From an uncultured Clostridium sp. (GTDB lineage: Bacteria > Bacillota > Clostridia > TANB77 > CAG-508): DNA of 64,000 nt. Of this stretch, positions 16,459 to 24,520 are shown piece after piece. The notes below the pieces were generated by a model. That model had not been told where the DNA came from. It did not search any database and saw only the letters and a program-made list of their open reading frames with translations. Numbering within the stretch: position 1 is the first letter of the stretch; every line of letters begins with the position of its first letter. The translations under genes and the position numbers were made by a program. The stretch spans positions 1 to 64,000 of the forward strand of contig CANEHB010000002.1 in assembly GCA_947427205.1 (NCBI GenBank). The letters run 5' to 3'.

Positions 16459-17481
16459 TTAGTCTAAATATTCTAATCTCTTTTTTATTTCCTCTGGTGA
16501 AGGTAATAAGTTTTTCATTTGTTCTGGTAATGTATCTCTAATTTGATAAGTAGCTACACCTATTGGTTTGTCACTATTATTTAAAGCATATTCTACTACT
16601 GTTCTATTTTTATTTTTACATATAATAATTCCTATTGATGGATTTTCGTGTTCCATCTTTACTTGCTTATCCAATGCTGTTAAATAAAATTGAAGTTGTC
16701 CAACATATTCTGGTTTAAAATCTCCAATTTTTAATTCTATTGCAATCAAACTATTTAAACTTCTATGATATAATAGTAAATCAATATAAAAATCATCTCC
16801 GCCAACATTTAAATGGTACTGATTTCCCATAAAAGCAAAATTTCCTCCCATTTCTTCTAAAAAAGCTCTCATATTATTTATTAAACTTTCTTCTAGTTCT
16901 CTTTCTGAATGCTGTTCTGTCAATTCCATAAAATCGAAAATATATTCATCCTTTACTGCAAGCTTTGCCTGATTTATATATTTTTCTGGTAACGTCTCAT
17001 CAAAATTAGTTTGATTTAGCAAATATTTCTCATAAGTTCTATTTTCAATATTATTTATTAAAACATCTTTTGTCCAACCATATTTTTTAGTCATTTTTAT
17101 ATAAAATTCTCTTTCAAGAGAATCCTTACATTTTTCCATTATGGTTATATTTTTGCTCCAGCTAATTTCTGCCACTAATGGTGGCAGAAATTCATTATCC
17201 TTATATTCTACATATAAATTACGCATTCTCCATAAATTTCTTGCTGAAAATCCTTGAACATCTGGAAATTCTTTTTTTAGTTCTCTTGATAACACTTCAA
17301 CAATTGATTTTCCCCAACCTTTTTCTTCCTGTTGATTATATATCTCTTGTCCAATCCCCCAATATAAATTTATCAAAGCTTTATTAACTTCTCTCATTGC
17401 TTCATATTGACTATTTCTAATTTTATTCTTAATCTCGCCTATAAACTCTTTGTAATCTTCATTTAATAAATCATCTTTCAT
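16459..17481 (-). CDS. DUF1016/YhcG-family nuclease
   Basis: A 340-residue YhcG-type protein. The N-terminal DUF1016 part includes LINLYWGIGQEIYNQQ and FSARNLWRMRNLYVEY; the C-terminal PD-(D/E)XK domain has DDFYIDLLLYHRSLNSLIAIELK, giving the D and E-x-K motifs. In E. coli, YhcG-like proteins have been linked to DNA cleavage, and the family is common in restriction and defence loci. Length is near the family norm and all motifs are intact. The start follows GGAGG with 6-nt spacing. The gene is 17 nt after the upstream zinc-ribbon gene, so co-transcription is likely. Confidence 0.9.
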   Translation of the reverse strand: MKDDLLNEDYKEFIGEIKNKIRNSQYEAMREVNKALINLYWGIGQEIYNQQEEKGWGKSIVEVLSRELKKEFPDVQGFSARNLWRMRNLYVEYKDNEFLPPLVAEISWSKNITIMEKCKDSLEREFYIKMTKKYGWTKDVLINNIENRTYEKYLLNQTNFDETLPEKYINQAKLAVKDEYIFDFMELTEQHSERELEESLINNMRAFLEEMGGNFAFMGNQYHLNVGGDDFYIDLLLYHRSLNSLIAIELKIGDFKPEYVGQLQFYLTALDKQVKMEHENPSIGIIICKNKNRTVVEYALNNSDKPIGVATYQIRDTLPEQMKNLLPSPEEIKKRLEYLD

Positions 17482-17498
17482 TGCATTCCTCCAAACAT

Positions 17499-18377
17499 TT
17501 AAATATTTTGTAATTTTTTACTTAACTCATCTTGTCTTTTTTTCTTATCCTGTAATTCAATTTTTTCAATCAATATTTCTTCAATAGCCATTCTTAAAGG
17601 AATAAATAATTTTTCACAATCATCCTCTGATAAGTTATGTATTCCATCACTAACCTTTGAATATACTTGATTGTAACCACTTTCAAATATTATTTTAGGC
17701 AAATACACTTTTAATGTATTTAATTTATCTTCCATTCTAAGTAATCTAAAAGTATTTTCATCTATTTCTAATTCATTTTTATTCTGATTAAAACAGTCTA
17801 GTAATAGCTTTTCAAATATTCTTCTTAAATATGTCATAGCACCTATATTACTATCAAAACTATTTAATGAACAAGCTTTTTTATAATAAGATACATATTC
17901 TTCTCCTAATTCTTTAAGAAATGACTTATTATTTATTTCCTGATTCATATCATAAATTGATGGAAATTGTCCTACCTTCATAATAGTATTTTCATCAATA
18001 ATTTTAAATAATACAGCTAGATTATGTCCGCAATCAGCTTTAGCAATAAAATAAAAATACTGATTTTCTTTAATCATTTTTTCGTAACCTATATCACTAA
18101 CATTTTCTTCCATTATAGAACTTGATGGCGTCATTTCCATATAATAATAATTCAATCCTATTGTAGCAAAAGTATATATTCTTCTTGTTTTACATTCATT
18201 ACAATATAATTCTAATTTAACATTCTCAATTGGAAACATCTCTAAAATTGATTTGGGAATATTTTTAATCTTTTTATATAATGGTAATAGCATTAATTCT
18301 TCTGTAATGAATCCATTATATCCTTCTTCAACATCCATATTAAATTTAAAATCATTAAAATTTATAAAACCATCCAT
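17499..18377 (-). CDS. Zinc-ribbon protein with helical C-terminus (DUF4145-like?)
   Basis: A 292-residue protein, first in the nuclease operon. A probable zinc site is formed by LYCNECKTRR near residue 55 and KADCGHN near residue 128. The C-terminal third (AMTYLRRIFEKLLLDCF ... KVSDGIHNLSEDDC) resembles DUF4145/HEPN-type helical domains seen in restriction-linked proteins, but key HEPN RxxxxH residues are not clear. The track ORF begins at 18410; the ATG at 18377 after AAAGGAG is preferred. It may be the sensor or partner of the downstream nucleases. Family assignment is tentative. Confidence 0.55.
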   Translation of the reverse strand: MDGFINFNDFKFNMDVEEGYNGFITEELMLLPLYKKIKNIPKSILEMFPIENVKLELYCNECKTRRIYTFATIGLNYYYMEMTPSSSIMEENVSDIGYEKMIKENQYFYFIAKADCGHNLAVLFKIIDENTIMKVGQFPSIYDMNQEINNKSFLKELGEEYVSYYKKACSLNSFDSNIGAMTYLRRIFEKLLLDCFNQNKNELEIDENTFRLLRMEDKLNTLKVYLPKIIFESGYNQVYSKVSDGIHNLSEDDCEKLFIPLRMAIEEILIEKIELQDKKKRQDELSKKLQNI

Positions 18378-18463
18378 AATAAAACTCCTTTTGTTACAAT
18401 ATTTTTCCATTTTATGTTATATTATCACGGATTTTGTTATTAGTCTAGGTACTTTATTCATTT

Positions 18464-18730
18464 TCATTCTCGCATACTCTCCACCATCAACTTATTCGCC
18501 ATCCTAAATCCATAAGCAAAAGCTTGTTTTCTTTCTAAATCAATCAATTCTGCCTCTTTGCTTAAATATTTATCAAATAACTCATAATTTTCCTTTTCTA
18601 TCGAATTTTTTAATAACTCGTCTAATTTATTAAGTTCACTCCATAAATTATTTATTTCGTCATTCTCGTCAATTTTAAGCACTATTTTTTCTTGTATTGC
18701 ATCATACAATTCTTCAATATTTTTTATCAT
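18464..18730 (-). CDS. DUF6809-like helical protein at right end of IME
   Basis: An 88-residue all-helical protein (MIKNIEELYDAIQEKI ... AFAYGFRMANKLMVESM) resembling short helical proteins found in clostridial elements and prophages, sometimes named DUF6809. The final YGFRMANKLMVE segment is typical. The upstream ATGs in the track lack a ribosome-binding site, while the ATG at 18730 follows GAAAGG. It is the last gene before the right border and is separated from the nuclease operon by about 85 nt. Function is unknown. Confidence 0.6.
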   Translation of the reverse strand: MIKNIEELYDAIQEKIVLKIDENDEINNLWSELNKLDELLKNSIEKENYELFDKYLSKEAELIDLERKQAFAYGFRMANKLMVESMRE

Positions 18731-18857
18731 ATCTTTTTTACCTTTCTTTTTATAAAAATAATCTCTTTTAAACATCAATAATCAAATTCTTCAAAGCATG
18801 ATGATTACTAGGTTTTATAGATTTATTTTTAAAAAGTGGACGTTTTGAGCTTCGAGG

Positions 18858-19320
18858 GGAATTGACTTAAATCTTCAATTTCCTGCTGGATGGGCTGAAG
18901 CTAAAGAAATAAAATATGCTCAAGGATTTGATAAACCAGCACCACGTGATTTTGTTGGCTATGGTCCACTTACTGCTCCAGAAGCTGTTGCTCTATACAA
19001 TTTTACTCTTAGACATAATTTTAGTTTAATGATAACATATCATACACAAGGACGTGTAATTTATTATCAATATCAAGATCAAACACCTCCAAATAGTGAA
19101 GAAATTGCTAAGAAATTTGCTGATATCTCTGGTTATACTCTTGAGGAAGTTCCAACAAATTCTAGCTTTGCTGGATATAAAGACTGGTTTATTCTTTACT
19201 ACAATAAACCTGGCTTTACTATTGAAGTTGGGCTGGGTGAAAATCCTGTTGCCATTTCACAATTCGCTGGAATTTACAGAGAAAATTTAGGTATTTTAGT
19301 TACTGGAATGGTACAGTAAA
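18858..19320 (+). pseudogene. M14 peptidoglycan peptidase, 3' half
   Basis: Frame opens at the right IME border with GIDLNLQFPAGW and continues to the natural stop. It contains the third zinc ligand (TYHTQG), the FAGYKDWF substrate segment and the catalytic Glu in TIEVG, all typical of M14 gamma-D-glutamyl-diamino-acid peptidases. It continues the 5' half at 2079-2895. The 96-aa and 64-aa track ORFs within it are fragments or shadows, not genes. Without the N-terminal half it has no start or signal and is non-functional. Confidence 0.93.
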
Positions 19321-19333
19321 ATATATCAAATAT

Positions 19334-19368
19334 AAAAGTGAAGTTCATTTATGAATTTCACTTTTATT
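19334..19368 (+). terminator. Terminator after M14 3' half
   Basis: AAAAGTGAA-TTCAT pairs with ATGAA-TTTCACTTTT around a short loop. It is the original terminator of the interrupted peptidase gene. Confidence 0.75.
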
Positions 19369-19511
19369 ATTTAGTAGGAAAGTGCTTTGAAATTCTTATT
19401 AAAGAAAGGATAGATCAACATTTGTTTAAAATATATGTGACATACTTGAAAAATTGAAACATTTATTATAAAATAAATTTGAAAAATTGTACTATATATG
19501 AGGTGAAAAAA

Positions 19512-19814
19512 GTGCTAATAGAAGCAGAAATAAAAGAACTATCAGAAAAAAAAGAATATACAAAAGTTTTCAATTATTTTCATGATGAGTATACAAATAT
19601 GCTAAAAAACTTTTTAGAAAGACATGAAGTAGAAATTAGTGAAAATGATTGTTTAATTGATTATATAGTTAAAACTAGGTTTTTTATGCCTAAATATATT
19701 TCATATACAATTCCAATTTCAAATGCTATGTATAATGAAGATTTAACAGAAGCAATGAAATATGAATTACTTATGAGTAGCTATAAAGATGTAATAAAAG
19801 CATTTAGTAAATAA
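19512..19814 (+). CDS. Uncharacterised 100-aa protein
   Basis: A predicted helical cytosolic protein of about 100 residues (EAEIKELSEKKEYTKVFNYF ... AMKYELLMSSYKDVIKAFSK). The track uses a TTG at 19479, but a GTG at 19512 follows GAGGTGA with ideal spacing and is preferred. It has paired acidic and basic surface residues and a short aromatic segment (RFFMPKYISY). No motif is recognised. It stands alone before hslO, about 110 nt upstream, with no clear terminator between. Confidence 0.6.
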   Translation: MLIEAEIKELSEKKEYTKVFNYFHDEYTNMLKNFLERHEVEISENDCLIDYIVKTRFFMPKYISYTIPISNAMYNEDLTEAMKYELLMSSYKDVIKAFSK

Positions 19815-19924
19815 CATATGTGATAATAAGTTATTTTAAAACAATAATAATATAATTTAAAATAAATACTATTTTATAACTATATAAGATTACAGCAAAA
19901 AGAGAAAGGAATGAATCTTATAAA

Positions 19925-20815
19925 ATGAATAGAGTTGCAAAGTTCTTAGCACATGAGGGAAGAGTAAGTTTAGTATGTGCAAATACAACAGAATTAGCAG
20001 AAGAAATAAGAAATTTACATGATTTAACGCCAACTACAACAGCAGCAATGGGAAGATTTGCTACTATAACTGGAATGATGGGATTTACAGATATAAAAGA
20101 AAAAGATGATTATATTACTTTTCAAATAAATGGTAATGGTCCTATGGGTCGATTAATTTCAGTTGTTAGAAGAGATAGTACTACATCTAAAGTAAAAGTA
20201 TGTGTTGATGATCCACATGTAGAATTGCCATTAAAATCAAATGGAAAATTAGATGTAGGTGGAGCTGTTGGAAAAAATGGATTTTTAAATATAATTAATA
20301 AAAATGATGTAATAGATACAAACTATAATGGACTTGTGCCACTTGTTTCTGGAGAAATAGCAGAAGATTTTACAGAATATTTTGCTAAATCAAAGCAAAA
20401 ACCAACTGTAATAGCTTTGGGCGTTTTGATAAATAAAGATGGTGTAAAGGCTTCAGGTGGATATATGATACAATTAATGCCAGATGCTACTGAAGAAGAT
20501 ATATCAAAAGTAGAGAAAGCTTTAGAAAATGCACCAAGTATTAGTCAAATGATTTCAGAAGGAAGAAGCTTAGAAAATATTGCACGAACTATTACTGGTG
20601 ATGAAGATGTAATGATTTTAGCGCAAGAACTAAATATGATATACGAGTGTGATTGTAGTAGAGAAAAACTTGAAAAAAGTCTTATTTCAATAGGAAAAAA
20701 AGAGATAACAAAGATAATACAAGAAGATGGAAAGGCTGATATAATTTGCCATTTTTGCAATGAGAAATATCATTTTTCAAAAGAAGATTTAGAAGCTTTA
20801 TTAGAAGAAATGTAA
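19925..20815 (+). CDS. hslO: Hsp33 redox-regulated chaperone
   Basis: A 296-residue homologue of Hsp33, a holdase that binds unfolding proteins under oxidative stress. The N-terminal core includes TAAMGRFATITGMM and FQINGNGPMGRL. The redox switch cysteines are present as CDC near residue 242 and CHFC near residue 274, which bind zinc when reduced. Length matches the family (~290). The start follows AGAAAGGAATGAATCTTATAAA, with a long but usable spacing. It is followed 27 nt later by the dNTPase gene and may be co-transcribed with it. Confidence 0.96.
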   Translation: MNRVAKFLAHEGRVSLVCANTTELAEEIRNLHDLTPTTTAAMGRFATITGMMGFTDIKEKDDYITFQINGNGPMGRLISVVRRDSTTSKVKVCVDDPHVELPLKSNGKLDVGGAVGKNGFLNIINKNDVIDTNYNGLVPLVSGEIAEDFTEYFAKSKQKPTVIALGVLINKDGVKASGGYMIQLMPDATEEDISKVEKALENAPSISQMISEGRSLENIARTITGDEDVMILAQELNMIYECDCSREKLEKSLISIGKKEITKIIQEDGKADIICHFCNEKYHFSKEDLEALLEEM

Positions 20816-20842
20816 AAATTAATAGAGATAGGTGAGAAACAA

Positions 20843-22051
20843 ATGATAAAAAAATTCGTAAATGAAGCTATGATTGAAGGAAATGAAAAGTGGGAAAAAT
20901 CTATATCAAGAGTAGAGAAATTATATGATCCCATTTATGGTGATGCTCCAATGCGTAGCGAATTTGATAGAGATTATACACGAGTAATAAATTGTAATGC
21001 ATATAGACGATTAAAACATAAAACACAAGTATTTTTTTCTCCTAAAAATGATCATATATGTACTAGAATTGAGCATGTAAATTTAGTTGAATCAATAAGT
21101 AATACAATAGCAAATTATTTAGGATTAAACACTGAACTTACAAAAGCTATTGCTGTTACACATGATATAGGTCATAGTCCTTTTGGGCATCAAGGAGAAA
21201 GGATATTATCTACTATTGCTGAGAGGGAATATGGAGAAAAGTTTTGCCATGGAAGAAATGGTGTACATTATGTAGATGATTTAGAACTTTTAAAAGATGT
21301 TGCAGGGATAAAAAGAAATTTAAATTTAACATATGCTGTTAGAGATGGGATAATAGGTCACTGTGGAAATCCTGATATTTCAGGGCAGAAGCCAAGAAAT
21401 GAATTTGTTAGTTTGGACAAGTTTACAAGACCAAATCAATATGCACCATTTACTTGGGAAGGATGTGTTGTAAAACTTGCTGACAATATTTCGTATTTAG
21501 GAAGAGACTTAGAAGATGCAAAAGAAATGAAACTGCTAACAGATAGAGATATAAATAATTTTGATAAAGCAATAGAAAATATTAGAATAAATAATTCAAG
21601 CATAATAGGGTATTTAACAGGAGATTTATGCAAAAATAGTACAGTAGAAGAGGGACTTAGATTTTCAGATGAAGCATATAGCACAATGGAAAAAATAAGA
21701 AAATTCAATTATGAAAAAATTTATAGAAATGACAAAATTCAACCAACTATTAGATATTTTACAGTTTTAATGAATGAAATATTTTATACATTAAAAAATG
21801 AATATAATGGAACTGCTACAATTAAAAATATAAAGAAAATGAAAAGATATTATCCAGTTTTAGCAGAAGAATTTGCAAGTTGGCTTGAAGAATTTTCTAA
21901 TTCAGCAGATAGAGATGATAATAAATATTTGAATAAAATTGTATATGATTTGAATAATATAAAAGACTATAGTAGAGCAATAGTTGATTATATGTCAGGA
22001 ATGACAGATCAATATATAGTTAGAGTTTACAATGAAATTGTAAGTTTCTAA
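20843..22051 (+). CDS. dgt: dNTP triphosphohydrolase (Dgt family)
   Basis: A 402-residue HD-domain enzyme that hydrolyses dNTPs to deoxynucleoside plus triphosphate. The metal-binding residues are visible in RIEHVNLV, VTHDIGHSPFGH and a later D in KLADNISYLGRD. RRLKHKTQVFF is the nucleotide-binding run of the family. Length fits the short, non-E. coli subgroup. The start has AGGTGAG upstream. It probably maintains dNTP balance; some relatives also limit phage growth, which is not implied here. The neighbours are hslO and a TSCPD gene. Confidence 0.92.
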   Translation: MIKKFVNEAMIEGNEKWEKSISRVEKLYDPIYGDAPMRSEFDRDYTRVINCNAYRRLKHKTQVFFSPKNDHICTRIEHVNLVESISNTIANYLGLNTELTKAIAVTHDIGHSPFGHQGERILSTIAEREYGEKFCHGRNGVHYVDDLELLKDVAGIKRNLNLTYAVRDGIIGHCGNPDISGQKPRNEFVSLDKFTRPNQYAPFTWEGCVVKLADNISYLGRDLEDAKEMKLLTDRDINNFDKAIENIRINNSSIIGYLTGDLCKNSTVEEGLRFSDEAYSTMEKIRKFNYEKIYRNDKIQPTIRYFTVLMNEIFYTLKNEYNGTATIKNIKKMKRYYPVLAEEFASWLEEFSNSADRDDNKYLNKIVYDLNNIKDYSRAIVDYMSGMTDQYIVRVYNEIVSF

Positions 22052-22138
22052 AAAAATATATACAAGAAAATGCAAAATTTATAGATATTTTTAGTAGAAA
22101 TGTAAATTATATAAATATATAATAATTAGGAGGAAAGT

Positions 22139-22390
22139 ATGGTATATAAATATGAACCAAAGGGTGTTTGCTCAAGAGAAATGGCTATAGATGTAGAAAG
22201 CGATACAATAAAATCTGTTAAGATTATTGGTGGATGCGATGGAAACACACAGGGAGTGTCTATATTAGTTGCAGGTATGAATATTGATGATGCAATAAGA
22301 AAATTAAAAGGAATTGATTGTAAAGGAAGAGGTACATCTTGTCCAGATCAACTTGCAAGAGCACTAGAAGAAATAAAAGCCAAGATGTAA
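22139..22390 (+). CDS. TSCPD-domain protein (TIGR03905 type)
   Basis: An 83-residue TSCPD domain protein. It carries the conserved pattern KSVKIIGGCDGNTQGVS and ends with the family motif RGTSCPDQLARAL. The TSCPD domain also occurs as the C-terminal tail of some ribonucleotide reductases, and stand-alone copies are common in Clostridia with unknown function. The start follows AGGAGGAAAGT. Its nucleotide-metabolism neighbour (dgt) fits a link to deoxynucleotide control, but this is inference. Confidence 0.88.
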   Translation: MVYKYEPKGVCSREMAIDVESDTIKSVKIIGGCDGNTQGVSILVAGMNIDDAIRKLKGIDCKGRGTSCPDQLARALEEIKAKM

Positions 22391-22404
22391 AAATAGGCTA
22401 AATA

Positions 22405-22521
22405 ATGAAAATAGGAATTGAGATAGATGATACTACTTTTGTTACAGTAAAATCAATGTTAGTGACAACAAAAATGAATAGTGAGATAGATGCAGACAAT
22501 ATTGTGAGAGTAGATAATTGA
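22405..22521 (+). other. Short ORF, possible truncated remnant
   Basis: A 38-codon ORF (MKIGIEIDDTTFVTVKSML ... VRVDN) begins 14 nt after the TSCPD stop and lacks a good ribosome-binding site. The MKIGIEIDDT start resembles the N-terminus of small HAD-type nucleotidases, so it may be a truncated relic, but evidence is weak. Confidence 0.3.
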
Positions 22522-22557
22522 CTTGAAGTTTATTAGGAAATTAAAAAATATAATAAA

Positions 22558-22592
22558 AGCGTAAACGATTAATTGTCGGTTACGCTTTTTTA
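22558..22592. terminator. Bidirectional terminator, TSCPD / ksgA
   Basis: AGCGTAAACGA pairs with TCGGTTACGCT, followed by TTTTTTA. It serves the plus-strand genes and the convergent ksgA. Confidence 0.8.
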
Positions 22593-22595
22593 TTC

Positions 22596-23441
22596 CTATT
22601 TATCTAATTTATCTGAAAGATAACCAAATTGTTCTAAACTTAATTGTTCAGCACGAATACGAGTATCTATTCCAAGTTCATTCAAAATATTTTCTAAAGT
22701 TTCTTTACTTGAAATTCCTGAATTTGATAATGAATTAACCAAAGTTTTTCTTTTTTGCATAAATGCACATTTTATAACTTTAAAAAATAATTCTTCATTA
22801 GTTACTTGTATTTTAGGTTGTTTTAGAATATTAAGTTTTATTACAGCAGAGTCAACTTTAGGGCTTGGAATAAAGCTATCTTTTGAAACATCTAAAACTA
22901 ATTCTGGATCAGTATAATAATTTATACTATAAGTTATTGCTCCAGTATCTTTACCACCAGGAGTTTCTACAAGTCTTTGGGCAACTTCCTTTTGAACCAT
23001 TACAGTAATACTTCTTAAATCTAACTTATTTTCTAAAAGTTTCATTATTATTGGAGTAGTAATGTAATAGGGAAGATTTGCAACAACTTTTACATTCTCA
23101 AATTGCGAATTATTTGATATTAAAGCTTTTAAATCAACTTTTAAAATATCATCATTTATCAATTCAAAATTATTATATAAAGAAAATCTATCATTTAATA
23201 TTTCAAGCATTTTTTTATCTAGTTCTACACAAATTACTTTTCCTGCTTTTTCTAAAAGTAGAGAAGTAAGAGTTCCTAAACCAGGACCAATTTCTATAAC
23301 TAAATCATTTTTATTAACTTCTGAACTCATTACAATGTTTTCTACAACATTTTCATCGATTAAAAAATTTTGACCGAAATTTTTATTTGCAGTTATGTTG
23401 TATTTATTCATAATAAAATGTGTTTCTTGAATTAGATTCAT
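22596..23441 (-). CDS. rsmA: 16S rRNA dimethyladenosine transferase KsgA/RsmA
   Basis: A 281-residue methyltransferase that dimethylates the two adjacent adenosines of helix 45 in 16S rRNA late in 30S assembly. Motifs: NFGQNFLID at the N-terminus, the SAM-binding EIGPGLGTLT, and the catalytic NLPYYIT. The C-terminal helical domain has the family run FMQKRKTLVNSL. Length is normal. The start has AAAGGAAAATATT upstream. It appears monocistronic. Confidence 0.97.
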   Translation of the reverse strand: MNLIQETHFIMNKYNITANKNFGQNFLIDENVVENIVMSSEVNKNDLVIEIGPGLGTLTSLLLEKAGKVICVELDKKMLEILNDRFSLYNNFELINDDILKVDLKALISNNSQFENVKVVANLPYYITTPIIMKLLENKLDLRSITVMVQKEVAQRLVETPGGKDTGAITYSINYYTDPELVLDVSKDSFIPSPKVDSAVIKLNILKQPKIQVTNEELFFKVIKCAFMQKRKTLVNSLSNSGISSKETLENILNELGIDTRIRAEQLSLEQFGYLSDKLDK

Positions 23442-23629
23442 AATATTTTCCTTTCACAAACAATTTACATAATGCATTTTACTACAAATTTATAAAAACT
23501 TCAACCTATAGGTTGAAAATAGATATGTCACACATAGATAAAGAAATAAAAATGGAAATATCAAAATATGAAATAGATATTAATATAACTTATAATATTA
23601 TATTAAATAATTATTTAAAACTACGACTA

Positions 23630-23671
23630 TAAAATATAAAACTCGGGAGCAGATAATGCATTGCTCCCGAG
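23630..23671 (-). terminator. Terminator after 135-aa gene
   Basis: CTCGGGAGCA pairs with TGCTCCCGAG. On the minus strand it is followed by TTTTATATTTT. The stem is unusually GC-rich for this genome. Confidence 0.75.
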
Positions 23672-23693
23672 AACTTTCGTTTTTTGTCCATAT

Positions 23694-24101
23694 TCAGTTT
23701 TTATTTTGTGCAAGTTTCAAGAAATTCTGCAACTTTTTCTGATTTTCAAGCAGATCTCCATATTGCAAAAGTATAAATATATTATCGCATTCCAGGCTCT
23801 TTCTGAATAACGTTAGATCTTCAAAGTTCTCTAAAACCATGATAAGCTGCGACTTTGAAAGTTTCCCTTGATGGAATGAGATGATATTTTTATCAAGAGT
23901 TTCAAATTCCTGCTTTAACACATCATCATTCTCATCTTTTCCATAATTTCGGAGCATTAACTGCAATTTCATCAGTGGAAGATCCAAAGCACCATCTCTT
24001 GAGTATATAAAAAGTAATTGCTTTGAAAACTCCTTAAACATATCAGTATACCGCTCGATTGCCTTGCGTGCCTCTATGCAACTTTTTCTTAAATCTTCCA
24101 T
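23694..24101 (-). CDS. Uncharacterised 135-aa helical protein, possibly acquired
   Basis: A 135-residue all-helical protein (MEDLRKSCIEARKAIERYTDMF ... LLENQKKLQNFLKLAQNKN) with no recognised motif. Its codon choice (more C/G third positions, e.g. CTGC, GCG) and GC-rich terminator differ from neighbouring genes, which suggests horizontal acquisition. The start follows AGAAGGAGATTTTTT. A perfect dyad at 24146-24162 upstream is a likely operator. It is a single-gene unit between ksgA and porG. A DNA-binding or immunity role cannot be deduced. Confidence 0.6.
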   Translation of the reverse strand: MEDLRKSCIEARKAIERYTDMFKEFSKQLLFIYSRDGALDLPLMKLQLMLRNYGKDENDDVLKQEFETLDKNIISFHQGKLSKSQLIMVLENFEDLTLFRKSLECDNIFILLQYGDLLENQKKLQNFLKLAQNKN

Positions 24102-24145
24102 AAAAAATCTCCTTCTTGCAATGAAATAAATTTGTAGTAACTATA

Positions 24146-24162
24146 CGACTAATAGTTAGTCG
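24146..24162. promoter_or_regulatory. Perfect 17-nt dyad upstream of 135-aa gene
   Basis: CGACTAATAGTTAGTCG is a perfect inverted repeat of CGACTAA around TAG, placed about 45 nt upstream of the 135-aa gene. It fits an operator for a dimeric regulator. The remaining bases to 24520 are AT-rich with no gene seen. Confidence 0.5.
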
Positions 24163-24520
24163 TTAACGGACATTGATAAAAAAACATATCAATTTATTAT
24201 ATCATATTTTTATAAATTAGTCAAAGTTATGTAAATAGTAAAGAATTTATAATTAAAAATAAAGTTAGTAAAATTATATTTATTTATATTCAAAAAGAAA
24301 ATATAATTAATCAAAATAATAAATAAACTGACCATACATATATTGACTTTAAAATTTAAAAAATATATACTGTAAATATTAAAATAGATTAAATTTATTT
24401 TAGTAGAAAATGGATATAACATATTTTATATAATATTTATTTAATAGGATTTTACTATTAAATAAAAGCTTTACTAAACTTTACCTTGTGTTATATAAGA
24501 AAATTTAATAGGAGGTTATA

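Larger units (their letters stand above)
2892..18856. mobile_element. ~16-kb IME of Tn4451 type inserted in the M14 gene
   Basis: The element is bounded by the two halves of one M14 peptidase gene, so its limits are set to within a few bases. The left junction is near 2889-2895 and the right near 18854-18859. Both carry GAG (2889-2891; 18854-18856) and a GGG run. It encodes a large serine recombinase next to the left end and a MobV/Pre relaxase, the pairing seen in Tn4451/Tn4453 (tnpX, tnpZ), plus a JAB-domain protein, an XRE repressor, cargo and a nuclease operon. No type IV secretion or coupling ATPase genes are present, so it is mobilizable rather than self-conjugative. TnpX-type enzymes recombine at GA dinucleotides, which fits the shared GA. 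Confidence 0.9.

Noticed and set aside
10703-18730. Conjugation (type IV secretion) genes that would make the element an ICE
   Set aside because: No VirB4, VirD4 or other transfer-channel genes were found anywhere in the element.
19029-19319. Track ORF of 96 aa as an independent gene
   Set aside because: It is the 3' end of the split M14 peptidase; the frame is open upstream to the IME border and it lacks a ribosome-binding site.
22405-22521. Functional 38-aa gene after the TSCPD gene
   Set aside because: No ribosome-binding site and truncated look; kept only as a low-confidence remnant.
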